The notes: generated by a model not told the origin, from the sequence alone. A DNA stretch of 34,604 nt from Algoriphagus sp. (GCA_021298245.1 JAJTDZ010000027.1:1-34604), one strand, 5' to 3'. Numbered from the stretch's first letter, positions 26,021-34,351 are shown. Translations and numbers: made by a program.

Positions 26021-27211
26021 CTACCTATCCAATTTCCGAATTCGTAGGTATTGAATTAAGGTGATAAAAAGCAAAGTCGAGCAAATAATGAGGTACGTTG
26101 TGAAGTGTAATTTTTCTAAAAGCTGATAGCTATATCCAGCAGCAAATTCATCTAGTTTATTTTTAAAAAGAATTAATGCTATCCCCGCTCCTATGCCGAT
26201 GAAGGCATTTATCATCCCTAAATTGCCTATATACCATCGAACTATAAAGGTCCTAGGCACTCCTATAAGCATTAAGGTATCGATTTCATACCGGGATTTA
26301 TTAATGGCAAGAATAACATACAAAATGGTAGAAGAAAAAGACACGGCTACAATCAAAAGCCCAACAAGGACCATGATTGAAATCAACAACTCCAAAATAG
26401 CAGCGAATTTACCGGAGCGCAATTTGTCCTCATTGGTCTCCCAATCCAGCTCCTTTATTAATTTGTATAGGGTAGCTATTTTATCATCTTTGATGGAAAC
26501 GATAATCTTGCCTGACTTCTGAGGGGTATTTGCAGTAAACTTTTCATTTGCAAATTCCATGAAAGACAGGGGTACCAAAATGGAATTTATTCGACTAGAA
26601 TACCCTGCAATTCTTCCAACGAAGGTTTCCTGACCTTTTTCTCCGCTTATAGAAATTGAAAATCGAGCTAGTTTGGTAGTCTTCTGGGAGAGTACGGGGA
26701 GGCCCCGGCTTGGTGCAAAATTAAAATTATATAAATTAAGAAAATCGGTCGGTAAAATAAGTGGAACTGTTTCATCACCAATCTTCCAGTTCCAATCTTC
26801 GGGAGTTTGGTCGATAAACTGGTCCTCCACAGATTCTAGAAACATCTCCGAACCGAATCCTCCATTTTGACCAGGAATCTGTAAAATCCCCTCTACAGAA
26901 AATTGATTTGATTTGAAGACCCCAATATCCTCCACCACACCCAGATCCCTGATTCTATCAAGGTCCTCAGAAGAAAATTGACTAATGTCTCGTTTTAACG
27001 TGTTTAAAGCAGACACCTTTTTATTTATAATGATAAATTGATATCCTGCGACATTTCCTTGATTTGAAATCAAGTGGGTATATTCTGCATACAATTGCAC
27101 TGCTAGACCTACAATAAAGATCCCAACAAAAGACCCAAAAATCCCAGCAATAAGTTGAAGGGGACTTTGTGTTTTCCTAAGTAAAAAAGTTATTGATTTG
27201 CGAGGTCCCAT
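26021..27211 (-). CDS. ABC transporter permease, FtsX/MacB-like
   Basis: A 396-residue permease with one N-terminal helix (about 18-40, LIAGIFGSFVGIFIVGLAVQLY), a large extracytoplasmic domain (about 45-265) and three C-terminal helices (about 275-300, 327-346, 370-386). This is the FtsX/LolC/MacB plan (type VII ABC exporters). Such proteins do not pump through a channel but move lipoproteins, peptides or signals mechanically. The ATG at 27211 shares a base with the TGA of the ATPase gene (TGATG), so the pair is coupled. Substrate unknown. The periplasmic domain does not clearly match LolC or MacB. Confidence 0.8.
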   Translation of the reverse strand: MGPRKSITFLLRKTQSPLQLIAGIFGSFVGIFIVGLAVQLYAEYTHLISNQGNVAGYQFIIINKKVSALNTLKRDISQFSSEDLDRIRDLGVVEDIGVFKSNQFSVEGILQIPGQNGGFGSEMFLESVEDQFIDQTPEDWNWKIGDETVPLILPTDFLNLYNFNFAPSRGLPVLSQKTTKLARFSISISGEKGQETFVGRIAGYSSRINSILVPLSFMEFANEKFTANTPQKSGKIIVSIKDDKIATLYKLIKELDWETNEDKLRSGKFAAILELLISIMVLVGLLIVAVSFSSTILYVILAINKSRYEIDTLMLIGVPRTFIVRWYIGNLGMINAFIGIGAGIALILFKNKLDEFAAGYSYQLLEKLHFTTYLIICSTLLFITLIQYLRIRKLDR

Positions 27212-27861
27212 CAGATTTCCAAGGTTTCAAATTCATCTTGATTAAATCGATGGTCTAGGCCTGTAATGATTAACCCGGCTTGCTGCACCTTACATTGCTC
27301 TTTTATTAGGTCAAAGGCGGTACGCATGTTGTCTAGATCCAAGTGACTGAATGGCTCATCCATAAGCAACCATCTGTATTTACGGTTTAGCGCACGCAGG
27401 ATAGCTACTCGTTGCTTTTGACCATAGGAAAGTTTTCCAACTTTCTCATTCAACTTTCCTTCAATTTGCAAACTTACGCACCATTCTAGGACTTCTTCTT
27501 TGGAAAAAGCAGGATCTTCAAATCCTCCACTAAGTGATATATTTTCCGCTGCAGTAAGTTGGTCAAATAACCTCAAGTCTTGATAAACAGTACTGATGAA
27601 TTTCCTACGGATCTCTACCCAACGATCTAGGGAGGCCTTGTTTAAATTTTCGTCTCCTAGAAAAACTTCACCTGTATAATCCTTACGAATTCCATTTAAA
27701 ATTCCAATGAGGGTTGACTTTCCTGTCCCTGAAGGAGCAAGTATTTGATAATTTCTTCCACAGGAAAGCGAAATATTTTGATGCCATATCGAATTGGCTC
27801 CTCTTCCAACCAATGGAATAGGCAAAACCTGTTGGAGACGTAGTGTAAATGAATCAGACAT
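27211..27861 (-). CDS. ABC transporter ATP-binding protein (FtsX/MacB-partner type)
   Basis: A 216-residue ATPase with Walker A APSGTGKST at 42-50, Q-loop Gln94 (TVYQDLRLFD), signature LSYGQ at 144-148, Walker B RWLLMDEP ending at Glu169, D-loop SHLD and switch His204 (GLDHRF). All catalytic residues are present. Sequence and size fit the LolD/MacB/FtsE group that pairs with FtsX-like permeases. The start is the ATG at 27861; the TTG one codon earlier is not needed. No promoter with consensus boxes was found upstream, so it may be transcribed from a site between 27865 and 27980. Confidence 0.92.
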   Translation of the reverse strand: MSDSFTLRLQQVLPIPLVGRGANSIWHQNISLSCGRNYQILAPSGTGKSTLIGILNGIRKDYTGEVFLGDENLNKASLDRWVEIRRKFISTVYQDLRLFDQLTAAENISLSGGFEDPAFSKEEVLEWCVSLQIEGKLNEKVGKLSYGQKQRVAILRALNRKYRWLLMDEPFSHLDLDNMRTAFDLIKEQCKVQQAGLIITGLDHRFNQDEFETLEI

Positions 27862-27982
27862 CAACCAGCGAATTGAGAAACCAAAAGCTTACTAAAACAA
27901 CGTCTCGCATTTCAAAATTCAAAAGAGCTAACTTACTACAGTACATACCTTTATTTTAGAAAATCATGGAGCAATCAAATGC

Positions 27983-28014
27983 AAAAAGTTGGGGACTTGA
28001 TTAAGTCCCCAACT
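27983..28014 (-). terminator. Terminator of the DUF4836 gene
   Basis: A perfect 12-base stem, AGTTGGGGACTT (27987-27998) and AAGTCCCCAACT (28003-28014), with a GATT loop, followed on the minus strand by five T. It separates the DUF4836 gene from the ABC transporter genes, so these are different transcription units. Confidence 0.88.
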
Positions 28015-28044
28015 GAATTTACCAAGACTTTACTTAGTTCCATT

Positions 28045-29712
28045 TTAAAACTTAGCAATATCTACTAATGCTTTAGAAAGCCTGTAAAGTGAATTTCCTT
28101 CACCAGGCTTCAATCCAATATTCAGGTGGATTGACTCGTTGTTACCATACCCGTTTACATTTTTAAGTAGGTTGGCTAGTTCTTCGATCTCCTCAAAATC
28201 TGCATCATTCTTTAATTCTTGGACGTCCTCAGAAGTTCCATATTCATTAATGTCTAGACTAAGATACATCCCCATAGCTTCTGAAGTAAGCGCTTTATTC
28301 AAGTCCTCATTTTGTGGTGCATTCCATTCCCCATTTCCAGCCAAATTGACTGACATGGGATCATTAGAAATTATCCATAAGTCATTTTTAGCGACTAAAT
28401 TTAGTTTACCAAATTCACTGTTTTCGATGACATACACATTGCCCTCTTTTAGAATTAAATTTAATTCTTCAAGTTTTCCCAAGAGCTTGGAACCTAAGTT
28501 GGCATCAGAAATTCCTAATTGGTAGTTGAATATCGGAACTGTTTTTTCATAGGTCACTGGCGTTTGCTCCTCATAAAATTCTCCAGTAAAAGGATTATAC
28601 TGCAAACTAGATTGGTACTCGGTAACTTCAACCTTTTTAAGTTCGGTAAGGCTTACAGCCATACTTCCACTTAGCATTTTCCCTACCTGATCTATAGAAA
28701 GATTGAATTCTGACATTAATCCTTCATTCATCGAATTTTCTTCATCCAACTTTTTGATCAAGTCAATCAAATTTTCCATTTTTAAGGACAAGGCCATAGC
28801 GCCTATCGCCTTTCCATTGGAGGTCAAATACTTTGTAATTTTAGAATCATTTGGTTCTCCGAAAAAATTATTCTTCTCAGCCAAATCTTGATCTTTGAAA
28901 TAATTGTGAATGGTGAGATCAATGCTTTCCTCTTGGAATTCTAAATGGAGAGATGCTCCGTTTAGGTTATTGATTTGTGAGGTGAAAGACTCCGGTAAAT
29001 CCAAATCTCTGTTATCGTTCAATATTGCCTGAAGATTAATAAAAACATCAAGATCCTCTAAATTACTTTCAAACTCATTGTAAGCTTCTAAATTTGACAA
29101 TCTGCGTTCCTCATTAAGAAATAGTGTGTTTTCTACTAAGTCCAACATGGTGTCATCTTCAAATCCTCCATTTTGAAAGGAAAAAATTACAAGGTCTCCA
29201 TTCCATGCAATGGCGTGGTTTCTTTCCGAAATCTTTTCAGGATATGCTTTTTCGAAATCTCTTTCCACATCCTTTCGAAACTTATAGTCTAAATCTAATT
29301 CTGCTTCAAATTTTTTAAGAAATTCTCCAAAATCCTCTTGGCTTTGCACACTCATCAAAACTGAAAATTGTACTTGACCCGACTTTTTATCAAGTGTTAG
29401 AAATGCAACAGGATCTTTAAATGGATCAATCCCTGTACTTAAAGGAGAATCCATGGCTTCTGAAAGAAAATCAGGCATTTCATTTTTTACCTCATCCAAT
29501 TGATCTGCAACCTTATCTTCTTGTTTGATCTTTTCATAGTCCATTTTAGTCAAAAGACTTTTTACATTAACTTTTGCTACCGCTATGGCATTATCAGGAA
29601 CATAGGCAAGTAAAGCATTTGATCTACCAAAAATAAAGTACCAGCCTAAAGCAAGTGAAGCTACTAGCACTCCGGCTGAAGCTAGGATTATTATCTTTTT
29701 CTTCGAATTCAT
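28045..29712 (-). CDS. DUF4836 family protein
   Basis: A 555-residue protein anchored by an N-terminal helix (about 7-27) with the rest outside the cytoplasm. It begins LLAYVPDNAIAVAKVNVKSLLTKMDYEK, the typical opening of DUF4836 ('P-x-D-A-x-x-V-x-x-I/V-N-x-x-S-L'), followed by repeated alpha/beta units such as HAIAWNGDLVIFSFQNGG and FGKLNLVAKNDLWIISNDP. DUF4836 proteins are widespread in Bacteroidota and of unknown function. Many Asp/Glu and Asn residues. Expressed from its own promoter (TACTTTTG 31 bases upstream) and closed by a strong terminator. Confidence 0.7.
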   Translation of the reverse strand: MNSKKKIIILASAGVLVASLALGWYFIFGRSNALLAYVPDNAIAVAKVNVKSLLTKMDYEKIKQEDKVADQLDEVKNEMPDFLSEAMDSPLSTGIDPFKDPVAFLTLDKKSGQVQFSVLMSVQSQEDFGEFLKKFEAELDLDYKFRKDVERDFEKAYPEKISERNHAIAWNGDLVIFSFQNGGFEDDTMLDLVENTLFLNEERRLSNLEAYNEFESNLEDLDVFINLQAILNDNRDLDLPESFTSQINNLNGASLHLEFQEESIDLTIHNYFKDQDLAEKNNFFGEPNDSKITKYLTSNGKAIGAMALSLKMENLIDLIKKLDEENSMNEGLMSEFNLSIDQVGKMLSGSMAVSLTELKKVEVTEYQSSLQYNPFTGEFYEEQTPVTYEKTVPIFNYQLGISDANLGSKLLGKLEELNLILKEGNVYVIENSEFGKLNLVAKNDLWIISNDPMSVNLAGNGEWNAPQNEDLNKALTSEAMGMYLSLDINEYGTSEDVQELKNDADFEEIEELANLLKNVNGYGNNESIHLNIGLKPGEGNSLYRLSKALVDIAKF

Positions 29713-30062
29713 ATTCTTCTACGTAAGTAAAGGTTATACAATCAAAAGTATGGGTTAATTTTAATAATAAAAACTAGCTATTTTTAATTTTAAAAACTAA
29801 AAAAGAAGACAACCAAAAAAAAAAAAAATCAAATTGAAAAGTTTTTAAAATTTACAAAAACAGACCTCATTCTTAATTTCTGAAAAGATGAGCAAATGGA
29901 GTTCGCTCCATTGATGCTTCAGTCAGAAAAAATCTAAATGCATTTCAGCCAATCCTCTAAGGGTCAATTTCTCTCTCTAATTTTTTAAGTACACTGAGTT
30001 AATGAAACCCAAGTCTAGAAAATTAATTTATTCTTTTTTCAGTACTTTTTTTAAGGTAATTA
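29713..30062. other. AT-rich intergenic region with a UUCG hairpin
   Basis: Contains a 13-base poly-A tract near 29816 and a perfect 7-base hairpin with a TTCG tetraloop (AATGGAG 29895-29901, CTCCATT 29906-29912). No U run follows the hairpin, so it is not a classical terminator. It could be part of a transcript leader or a small RNA, or chance. No gene seen. Confidence 0.4.
29743..29750 (-). promoter_or_regulatory. Candidate -7 box of the DUF4836 gene
   Basis: TACTTTTG on the minus strand matches TAnnTTTG, giving a start of transcription about 25 bases before the ATG at 29712. The -33 region is T-rich without a clear TTG. Confidence 0.4.
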
Positions 30063-30593
30063 TCAATTGGAATCTAGTTCTCTTCCAAACCAAACCACTG
30101 CAAAGCCTTTATAAATCCCTATTCCAATAGCATTCCAAGGACTATTCCAAACCCCTTGATTTATAAGTACTGCATGATGTCCAGGGCTTCCAATCCATCC
30201 TGCTAATGCCCCAGAGGCTGTGGCATCCATGCCGTAAGCTCCATACGCAATTTCATAACCATTTCCTGTGTAGTTGGTCATCTCTCTTGGCTTGGCCCAC
30301 ATACATTCTGCCTTTGCATGATCACTGGTGTAGCAGCAAGAAGACCATGCGCCATTAGAAGACCAACTGTGCAAATTGCAAGCATTTTGATTTGGCTTGT
30401 TTATATACAAATCTTTCACATGTGCTTGAGCCACCTTCGTCAACGAAGTAGAAATTGGAATAGTTGGTAAACCTTTTTCCTTTCTGTATTCCATAATTAG
30501 GGAGTACAATTTTTTCTCTTCTTGAGTTAATTGATTTGGAGCTTGCTTGCTACACGTGACGAAGAGAAAAATAAAGATTAAGCTAATTTTCAT
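30063..30593 (-). CDS. CAP (SCP/PR-1) domain secreted protein, copy 1
   Basis: A 176-residue secreted protein with a hydrophobic signal and probable lipobox (LFVTC, Cys14). The CAP domain spans about 22-172: LTQEEKKLYSLIMEYRKEKGLPTIP, NLHSWSSNGAWSSCCYTSDHAKAE, NGYEIAYG, GWIGSPGHHAVLINQG and NAIGIGIYKGFAVVWFGRE. The CAP tetrad positions are His75, Glu114 and His139 or His140. CAP proteins act outside the cell in lipid binding, proteolysis or toxicity. It is a close paralogue of the protein at 33824-34351 (see findings). Confidence 0.9.
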   Translation of the reverse strand: MKISLIFIFLFVTCSKQAPNQLTQEEKKLYSLIMEYRKEKGLPTIPISTSLTKVAQAHVKDLYINKPNQNACNLHSWSSNGAWSSCCYTSDHAKAECMWAKPREMTNYTGNGYEIAYGAYGMDATASGALAGWIGSPGHHAVLINQGVWNSPWNAIGIGIYKGFAVVWFGRELDSN

Positions 30594-30635
30594 GAACTAT
30601 TTTGGGCATTAAAATTAAACTTTGAAAGGTTTAAG

Positions 30636-31124
30636 TTACTTATAAAATTGTTGTGGTTTAGTTGTTTTAAAGTAGACCCTACCATCATTTCCTTCGAAAT
30701 ACTCAGGAATTATGGTAGACTCTCTTTTAAATTCCCCATCTGCGCCTATTCCGGCACCAAAACCACAGTCGTACTTGTCTTCCATGGTTTTTACGTTAAG
30801 GTTCCCCCCAATAAAAGTAAACCTGAATTTGCAATCAGCTCCTGGATAAGAACTGTTAAAAAATACTCCCGTATCGTTACTGATATTTATTCTTCCGTAC
30901 AATTCACCACTATTATACGAGGGGGCACCGCCATTTAAGCCCAGAAAAAATAAAATGGCAGTATCTGATTCAGGATATACATATACAACACCTCCCCGAT
31001 CTTCAGTTACTTTAGATTTCCAACGATATACACCAGCATACTTACTGGTAAGTAATAAATTAGAGGATTGTCCAATACAAAAAGTTGGAATAATAAAGAG
31101 TAGGATGACTAACAGATTTTTCAT
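30636..31124 (-). CDS. Unknown secreted protein
   Basis: A 162-residue protein with a signal peptide (MKNLLVILLFIIPTFCIG, cleavage before QSS). The mature part is beta-rich (YAGVYRWKSKV, VVYVYPESDTAILFFLGLNGG, FRFTFIGGNLNVKTM) with two cysteines (DCKFRF and YDCGFG) that may pair. It ends in a basic tail. Not recognised. It lies between the CAP protein (42 bases downstream) and the nuclease gene (52 bases upstream) on the same strand, so the three could form one transcript. Confidence 0.65.
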   Translation of the reverse strand: MKNLLVILLFIIPTFCIGQSSNLLLTSKYAGVYRWKSKVTEDRGGVVYVYPESDTAILFFLGLNGGAPSYNSGELYGRINISNDTGVFFNSSYPGADCKFRFTFIGGNLNVKTMEDKYDCGFGAGIGADGEFKRESTIIPEYFEGNDGRVYFKTTKPQQFYK

Positions 31125-31176
31125 TTTTTCCTTTTTGATTTAAAGTTTCAGATGTATTCAATCGATATTGTTTTTA

Positions 31177-31938
31177 TTAAAAATTCCATCCTGATAAACT
31201 CACCTTACTCTCTAGGCTTTGTTCTTGGGAATCATCTAGCTGAGGAAAAAAATCAATTCCTGTTTGTTGCTCAAGGGCATCTACAGTCACCGTAAACTGC
31301 TGTACCGAACCAGAAGCACCTGCATTGGATAGAAGAAATCCCAGCATCTTGGGGCTTGAGCCCCCGGTAAACACAATCTTGTAATAGGAACAAGGTATGG
31401 TAATGGACTGATTATTAATGGATCCACAAGATTTAGAAAGCACAGGCCCAGTGACCACAAACAAGCCTCCCTCTTGTAGTGCAGAGTCTCTCACCCAATC
31501 CTCCAACTTGGACCAAATGCCTCGATTAAAGGAGGGAACCATAGGGGACATATTGGACATAAAAAAGGTCTCAGACATGGAGGTCAAGTTCAAAGCCATG
31601 TCCGCAGCGGGGCAAAGATGACCTCTGTCGTAGCCACTTCCCTGGTAATCGGTACTTTTTACTGGGTTTGACTTAACCTTAGGATCTATTCGGAAATCGT
31701 CCGTTCGCGCTTGTCCACCTTGAATACTCGCAGGACTTAGAAAATAATAGGCAAATTCGGCCTGCCTATGAGTACTTGAATACGAGAGGGTATAATAGGA
31801 ATGTTCTATCAAGTACCCTTGGGCAACTTTTGGGGTATAGGCCACCACTTCTGCACCCAAACGTGGCTGAGGTTCCTGCTGGGTACAGGAACTAAAAAAA
31901 AGAAAAAAGACCAAGCTAATTGAATGCTGCAAAGTCAT
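31177..31938 (-). CDS. DNA/RNA non-specific endonuclease (NUC1 family), lipoprotein
   Basis: A 253-residue secreted nuclease of the beta-beta-alpha-Me (His-Me finger) superfamily. The DRGH motif is at 104-107 (GYDRGHLCPAADM), with His107 as general base and the metal-binding Asn in NRGIWSKLE at 138-146. LVVTGP and SYYKIVF complete the fold. The N-terminus is a lipoprotein-type signal (FFSSC, Cys18). It degrades single- and double-stranded DNA and RNA without sequence preference; outside the cell it would yield nutrients or act on competitors. The lack of a nearby immunity protein suggests a scavenging role rather than a toxin. A -7 box (TATTTTTG) lies 44 bases upstream. Confidence 0.93.
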   Translation of the reverse strand: MTLQHSISLVFFLFFSSCTQQEPQPRLGAEVVAYTPKVAQGYLIEHSYYTLSYSSTHRQAEFAYYFLSPASIQGGQARTDDFRIDPKVKSNPVKSTDYQGSGYDRGHLCPAADMALNLTSMSETFFMSNMSPMVPSFNRGIWSKLEDWVRDSALQEGGLFVVTGPVLSKSCGSINNQSITIPCSYYKIVFTGGSSPKMLGFLLSNAGASGSVQQFTVTVDALEQQTGIDFFPQLDDSQEQSLESKVSLSGWNF

Positions 31939-31981
31939 CGGAGGGCAGTGAGATACTTTAGGAAGGAGGGTGAGTCCTTTT

Positions 31982-31989
31982 CAAAAATA
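31982..31989 (-). promoter_or_regulatory. Candidate -7 box of the secreted nuclease gene
   Basis: TATTTTTG on the minus strand matches TAnnTTTG, 44 bases before the ATG at 31938. No TTG at the -33 distance. Confidence 0.35.
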
Positions 31990-32125
31990 GTCTTTTTTTT
32001 ATAATTAATTTGGTTGATCTAAATACTTGGAAGGGCAGTCAATTAGCTTATGAAAAACAGGATTAATTTTCATGCAAGGAATATGTCTCTAAAACTAGGC
32101 ATAACTTTTTTCACCTGTTTTTTTT

Positions 32126-32133
32126 TAGATTTG
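32126..32133 (+). promoter_or_regulatory. Candidate -7 box of the YSGD-repeat gene
   Basis: TAGATTTG matches TAnnTTTG and lies 47 bases before the ATG at 32181. It is part of a divergent promoter region with the nuclease gene. The -33 box is not clear. Confidence 0.4.
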
Positions 32134-32180
32134 ATGAGATCGTTTAGAGCTAACTTGTATAAAATTCATTCCTTTCCCTG

Positions 32181-32669
32181 ATGAGGTACTTGATCCTTCT
32201 ACTTGCCATAAGTTTAAATTTAGTATGGACTACCTCCTCTCTGCATGCCCAAATCAAGGTATATAAAGGCTCTTCTACCTATTCAGGAGATATCTTTTGC
32301 ACACTAAACCAAGGAAAAGTCTTCAAAAATACTTCCAGCTACAGCGGTGACATTCTAGTAAGCGTTAGGGATGGAAAAATCTATTCCGGCTCCTCAACCT
32401 ACAGCGGGGATGTCTTATATACCATTCGGGAAGGTAAAGTTTATGCAGGTAATTCATCCTACAGCGGAGATATCCGTTGGACCCTTTCCGATGGGAAGAT
32501 TTACGAAGGCACCTCTACCTACAGTGGCGATGTGTTGGCTAATAGAAAAGAGGGAAAAGTCTATAAGGGCAATTCAAGTTATTCAGGTGACATTTTATTC
32601 ACCTTGGACCAATTGGTACGCCTGGAAGAATTTGTTGCGATTTGGCACGTTTATAACTATGTTTATTAA
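32181..32669 (+). CDS. Secreted protein of six 20-residue YSGD repeats
   Basis: A 162-residue protein with a signal peptide (cleavage at about LHA/Q24) and six back-to-back repeats of exactly 20 residues (26-145) of the form KVYxGSSxYSGDILxTxxxG. Tyr-Ser-Gly-Asp is present in all six and Ser in the SS/TS position in most. The last 17 residues (VRLEEFVAIWHVYNYVY) differ and are aromatic. The regular spacing suggests a small beta-solenoid or a stack of hairpins with an exposed Asp ladder. No named family recognised, although repeats of this kind occur in other Bacteroidota secreted proteins. The next gene starts 50 bases downstream on the same strand, so the two may be co-transcribed. Confidence 0.75.
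   Translation: MRYLILLLAISLNLVWTTSSLHAQIKVYKGSSTYSGDIFCTLNQGKVFKNTSSYSGDILVSVRDGKIYSGSSTYSGDVLYTIREGKVYAGNSSYSGDIRWTLSDGKIYEGTSTYSGDVLANRKEGKVYKGNSSYSGDILFTLDQLVRLEEFVAIWHVYNYVY
32256..32615 (+). repeat. Six in-frame 60-base repeats encoding the YSGD units
   Basis: Six units of 60 bases. The DNA core TACCTACAGCGG or near variants recurs in several units, while synonymous changes are scattered through others, so the expansion is not brand new. Confidence 0.85.
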
Positions 32670-32719
32670 TACCAAGCTCGACTAAGCTCCATTACCTATT
32701 CCATATCCCTCATCCAAAC

Positions 32720-33673
32720 ATGAGCCTCCCCATGCGAATTCTTTTTATTGTAGGAGTTTTCTTTACTTTACCTGCATATGGTCAGCAGGCTGCTACTTCT
32801 TGGATTTTGGACCGGATGCAAGCCCATTCTCCTTCTTCTCTCCATCTTTTAAAATCTTACGACCAACTTCCGACAGAATTGGTTATAGAGCGAGTAAATG
32901 GAATAATTTCTACTTCAAAATCAATTGAAACTTTTGAATTTTTAGAAACAGAGGATTATAATAATGCCCTAGAGAGCATGTCAACCAATATACATGAAAT
33001 CGGGCATGCCTACGGTGGACTTTTGCATTTTGCTGAGCTGATGAATTGCAATTGCGAGCAAACAATACAGTTTGGAGATATTCAACAAGGGTTTTATCAT
33101 AGTCAAACAGAAGAATTCTGGATTGAAATAAAACAGGAATATATCTTTCCTTCACAAGAACTAGCTGCAAGCATTCCTTACTCCCTTCGAACCTTTAGGT
33201 ACGATACCTACATTGAAGGAACAAGCTCTACGCAAGGAGGTGGGGTGATTGGGTTATTGGATGAATTTAATGCCTACTATTTGGGATCCAAGTATACCTT
33301 TGAAATGCTGCCCGTGTATAAAGAGCTCTACGGTTCAGATTACCTCAACCAATGGGTAATGCATAGTGCTAGTGAGATGACAGCATTTTTCGAGTTTGAT
33401 TTTTTTATAAAGGAGTACCTGTTATTTGCAAAGAAAAATTCTCCTGAAACCTATAATTATTTGAAAAACTCAATTGCTTTCACCTCTGCATATCAAAAAA
33501 TTTACTCAAAATATAAGCAACTGATTGATAATTATAGTTCCAAAGTCGAGTACGAACGCAATTTTTCAACTATGGATTATTCTTCAGAATTTATGGAGGA
33601 AGATTTTAAAAAATTGCAGAAAAAATTAGAATCAGGAACTTATTCTATTATTGAAATTGATTTTCTAAAATAA
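32720..33673 (+). CDS. Unknown secreted protein with a HEIGH zinc-protease motif
   Basis: A 317-residue secreted protein with a signal peptide (MRILFIVGVFFTLPAYG, cleavage before QQ). It contains NIHEIGHAYGG, an exact HExxH at 92-96 with the usual hydrophobic lead-in, and a later DEFNAYYLG (181-189) whose Glu182 could be the third zinc ligand of a gluzincin. Between them are two cysteines (CNCE, 110-112). The C-terminal 60 residues are helical and charged. No family is recognised, so peptidase activity is a proposal from the motif alone. An internal ATG at 32732 is an equally good start. Probably co-expressed with the YSGD-repeat gene. Confidence 0.6.
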   Translation: MSLPMRILFIVGVFFTLPAYGQQAATSWILDRMQAHSPSSLHLLKSYDQLPTELVIERVNGIISTSKSIETFEFLETEDYNNALESMSTNIHEIGHAYGGLLHFAELMNCNCEQTIQFGDIQQGFYHSQTEEFWIEIKQEYIFPSQELAASIPYSLRTFRYDTYIEGTSSTQGGGVIGLLDEFNAYYLGSKYTFEMLPVYKELYGSDYLNQWVMHSASEMTAFFEFDFFIKEYLLFAKKNSPETYNYLKNSIAFTSAYQKIYSKYKQLIDNYSSKVEYERNFSTMDYSSEFMEEDFKKLQKKLESGTYSIIEIDFLK

Positions 33674-33823
33674 TTCTTCTGATGAAAAATTAAAGTTTTA
33701 CTCTGTGTTAAAGATAAATTAAAAGGAATACAGTAATAAAACGATTTTAATTTTCAGAATAAGACTATTTTTTGAATTTTACCCGCAATTATTAACTGAA
33801 AAAAAGATATTAAATTTTATCAA

Positions 33824-34351
33824 TTATTTATCCTTTTCATTCCCAAACCAAACCACAGCATATCCTTGATAAATCCCCAGGCCTATTGCATTCCAAGGCT
33901 CCTTCCAAACCCCTTGATTGATTATTACCGCATTATGTCTAGCACTTTTTTTCCATCCTCCGATTGCTCCTAAGGCTGTAGCCATTGATCCGAAAGAGCC
34001 ATAAGAAATTTCAAAACCATTACCCGTGTAACTCGTTAATTCCTTAGGTTTAGACCACATACATTCTGCTTTGGCATGATCTGAAGTATAGCAACAGGGA
34101 ATCCAAGGGCCTTTACTAGACCAACTATGCATATTGCAAGGAAAAACATCTGGATGGTTATCATTTAGATCTTTAGCATGGGTCTGAGCAACAAAGGTCA
34201 AGGATTGAGACAGAGGAATAATAGGCAGCCCTTTTTCTTTTCTATAGTCCATTAAAAGTGAATATAATTTCTTTTCTTCCTCATTCAATTGTTGAGCAAA
34301 AACTTCATTTTGGAAAAGGCTAAGAATGAAAATGATTAATAGGAATCTCAT
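33824..34351 (-). CDS. CAP (SCP/PR-1) domain secreted protein, copy 2
   Basis: A 175-residue paralogue of the CAP protein at 30063-30593. It shares EEEKKLYSLLMDYRKEKGLP, CNMHSWSSKG, CCYTSDHAKAECMWSKP, YTGNGFEISYG and NQGVWKEPWNAIGLGIYQGYAVVWFG. It has an ordinary signal peptide (VFA/QQ) instead of a lipobox, so it is secreted freely, while copy 1 is probably lipid-anchored. The second of two adjacent histidines of copy 1 (GHHAV) is replaced (RHNAV), but the first is kept. His72-type and Glu positions are conserved. All four Cys of the central segment are kept, suggesting two disulfides. It is the last gene of the window. Confidence 0.9.
   Translation of the reverse strand: MRFLLIIFILSLFQNEVFAQQLNEEEKKLYSLLMDYRKEKGLPIIPLSQSLTFVAQTHAKDLNDNHPDVFPCNMHSWSSKGPWIPCCYTSDHAKAECMWSKPKELTSYTGNGFEISYGSFGSMATALGAIGGWKKSARHNAVIINQGVWKEPWNAIGLGIYQGYAVVWFGNEKDK

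Noticed and set aside
31177..31938. Secreted nuclease considered as an interbacterial toxin
   Set aside because: No adjacent immunity gene, no toxin-delivery domain and a plain lipoprotein signal. A scavenging exonuclease or endonuclease role is simpler.
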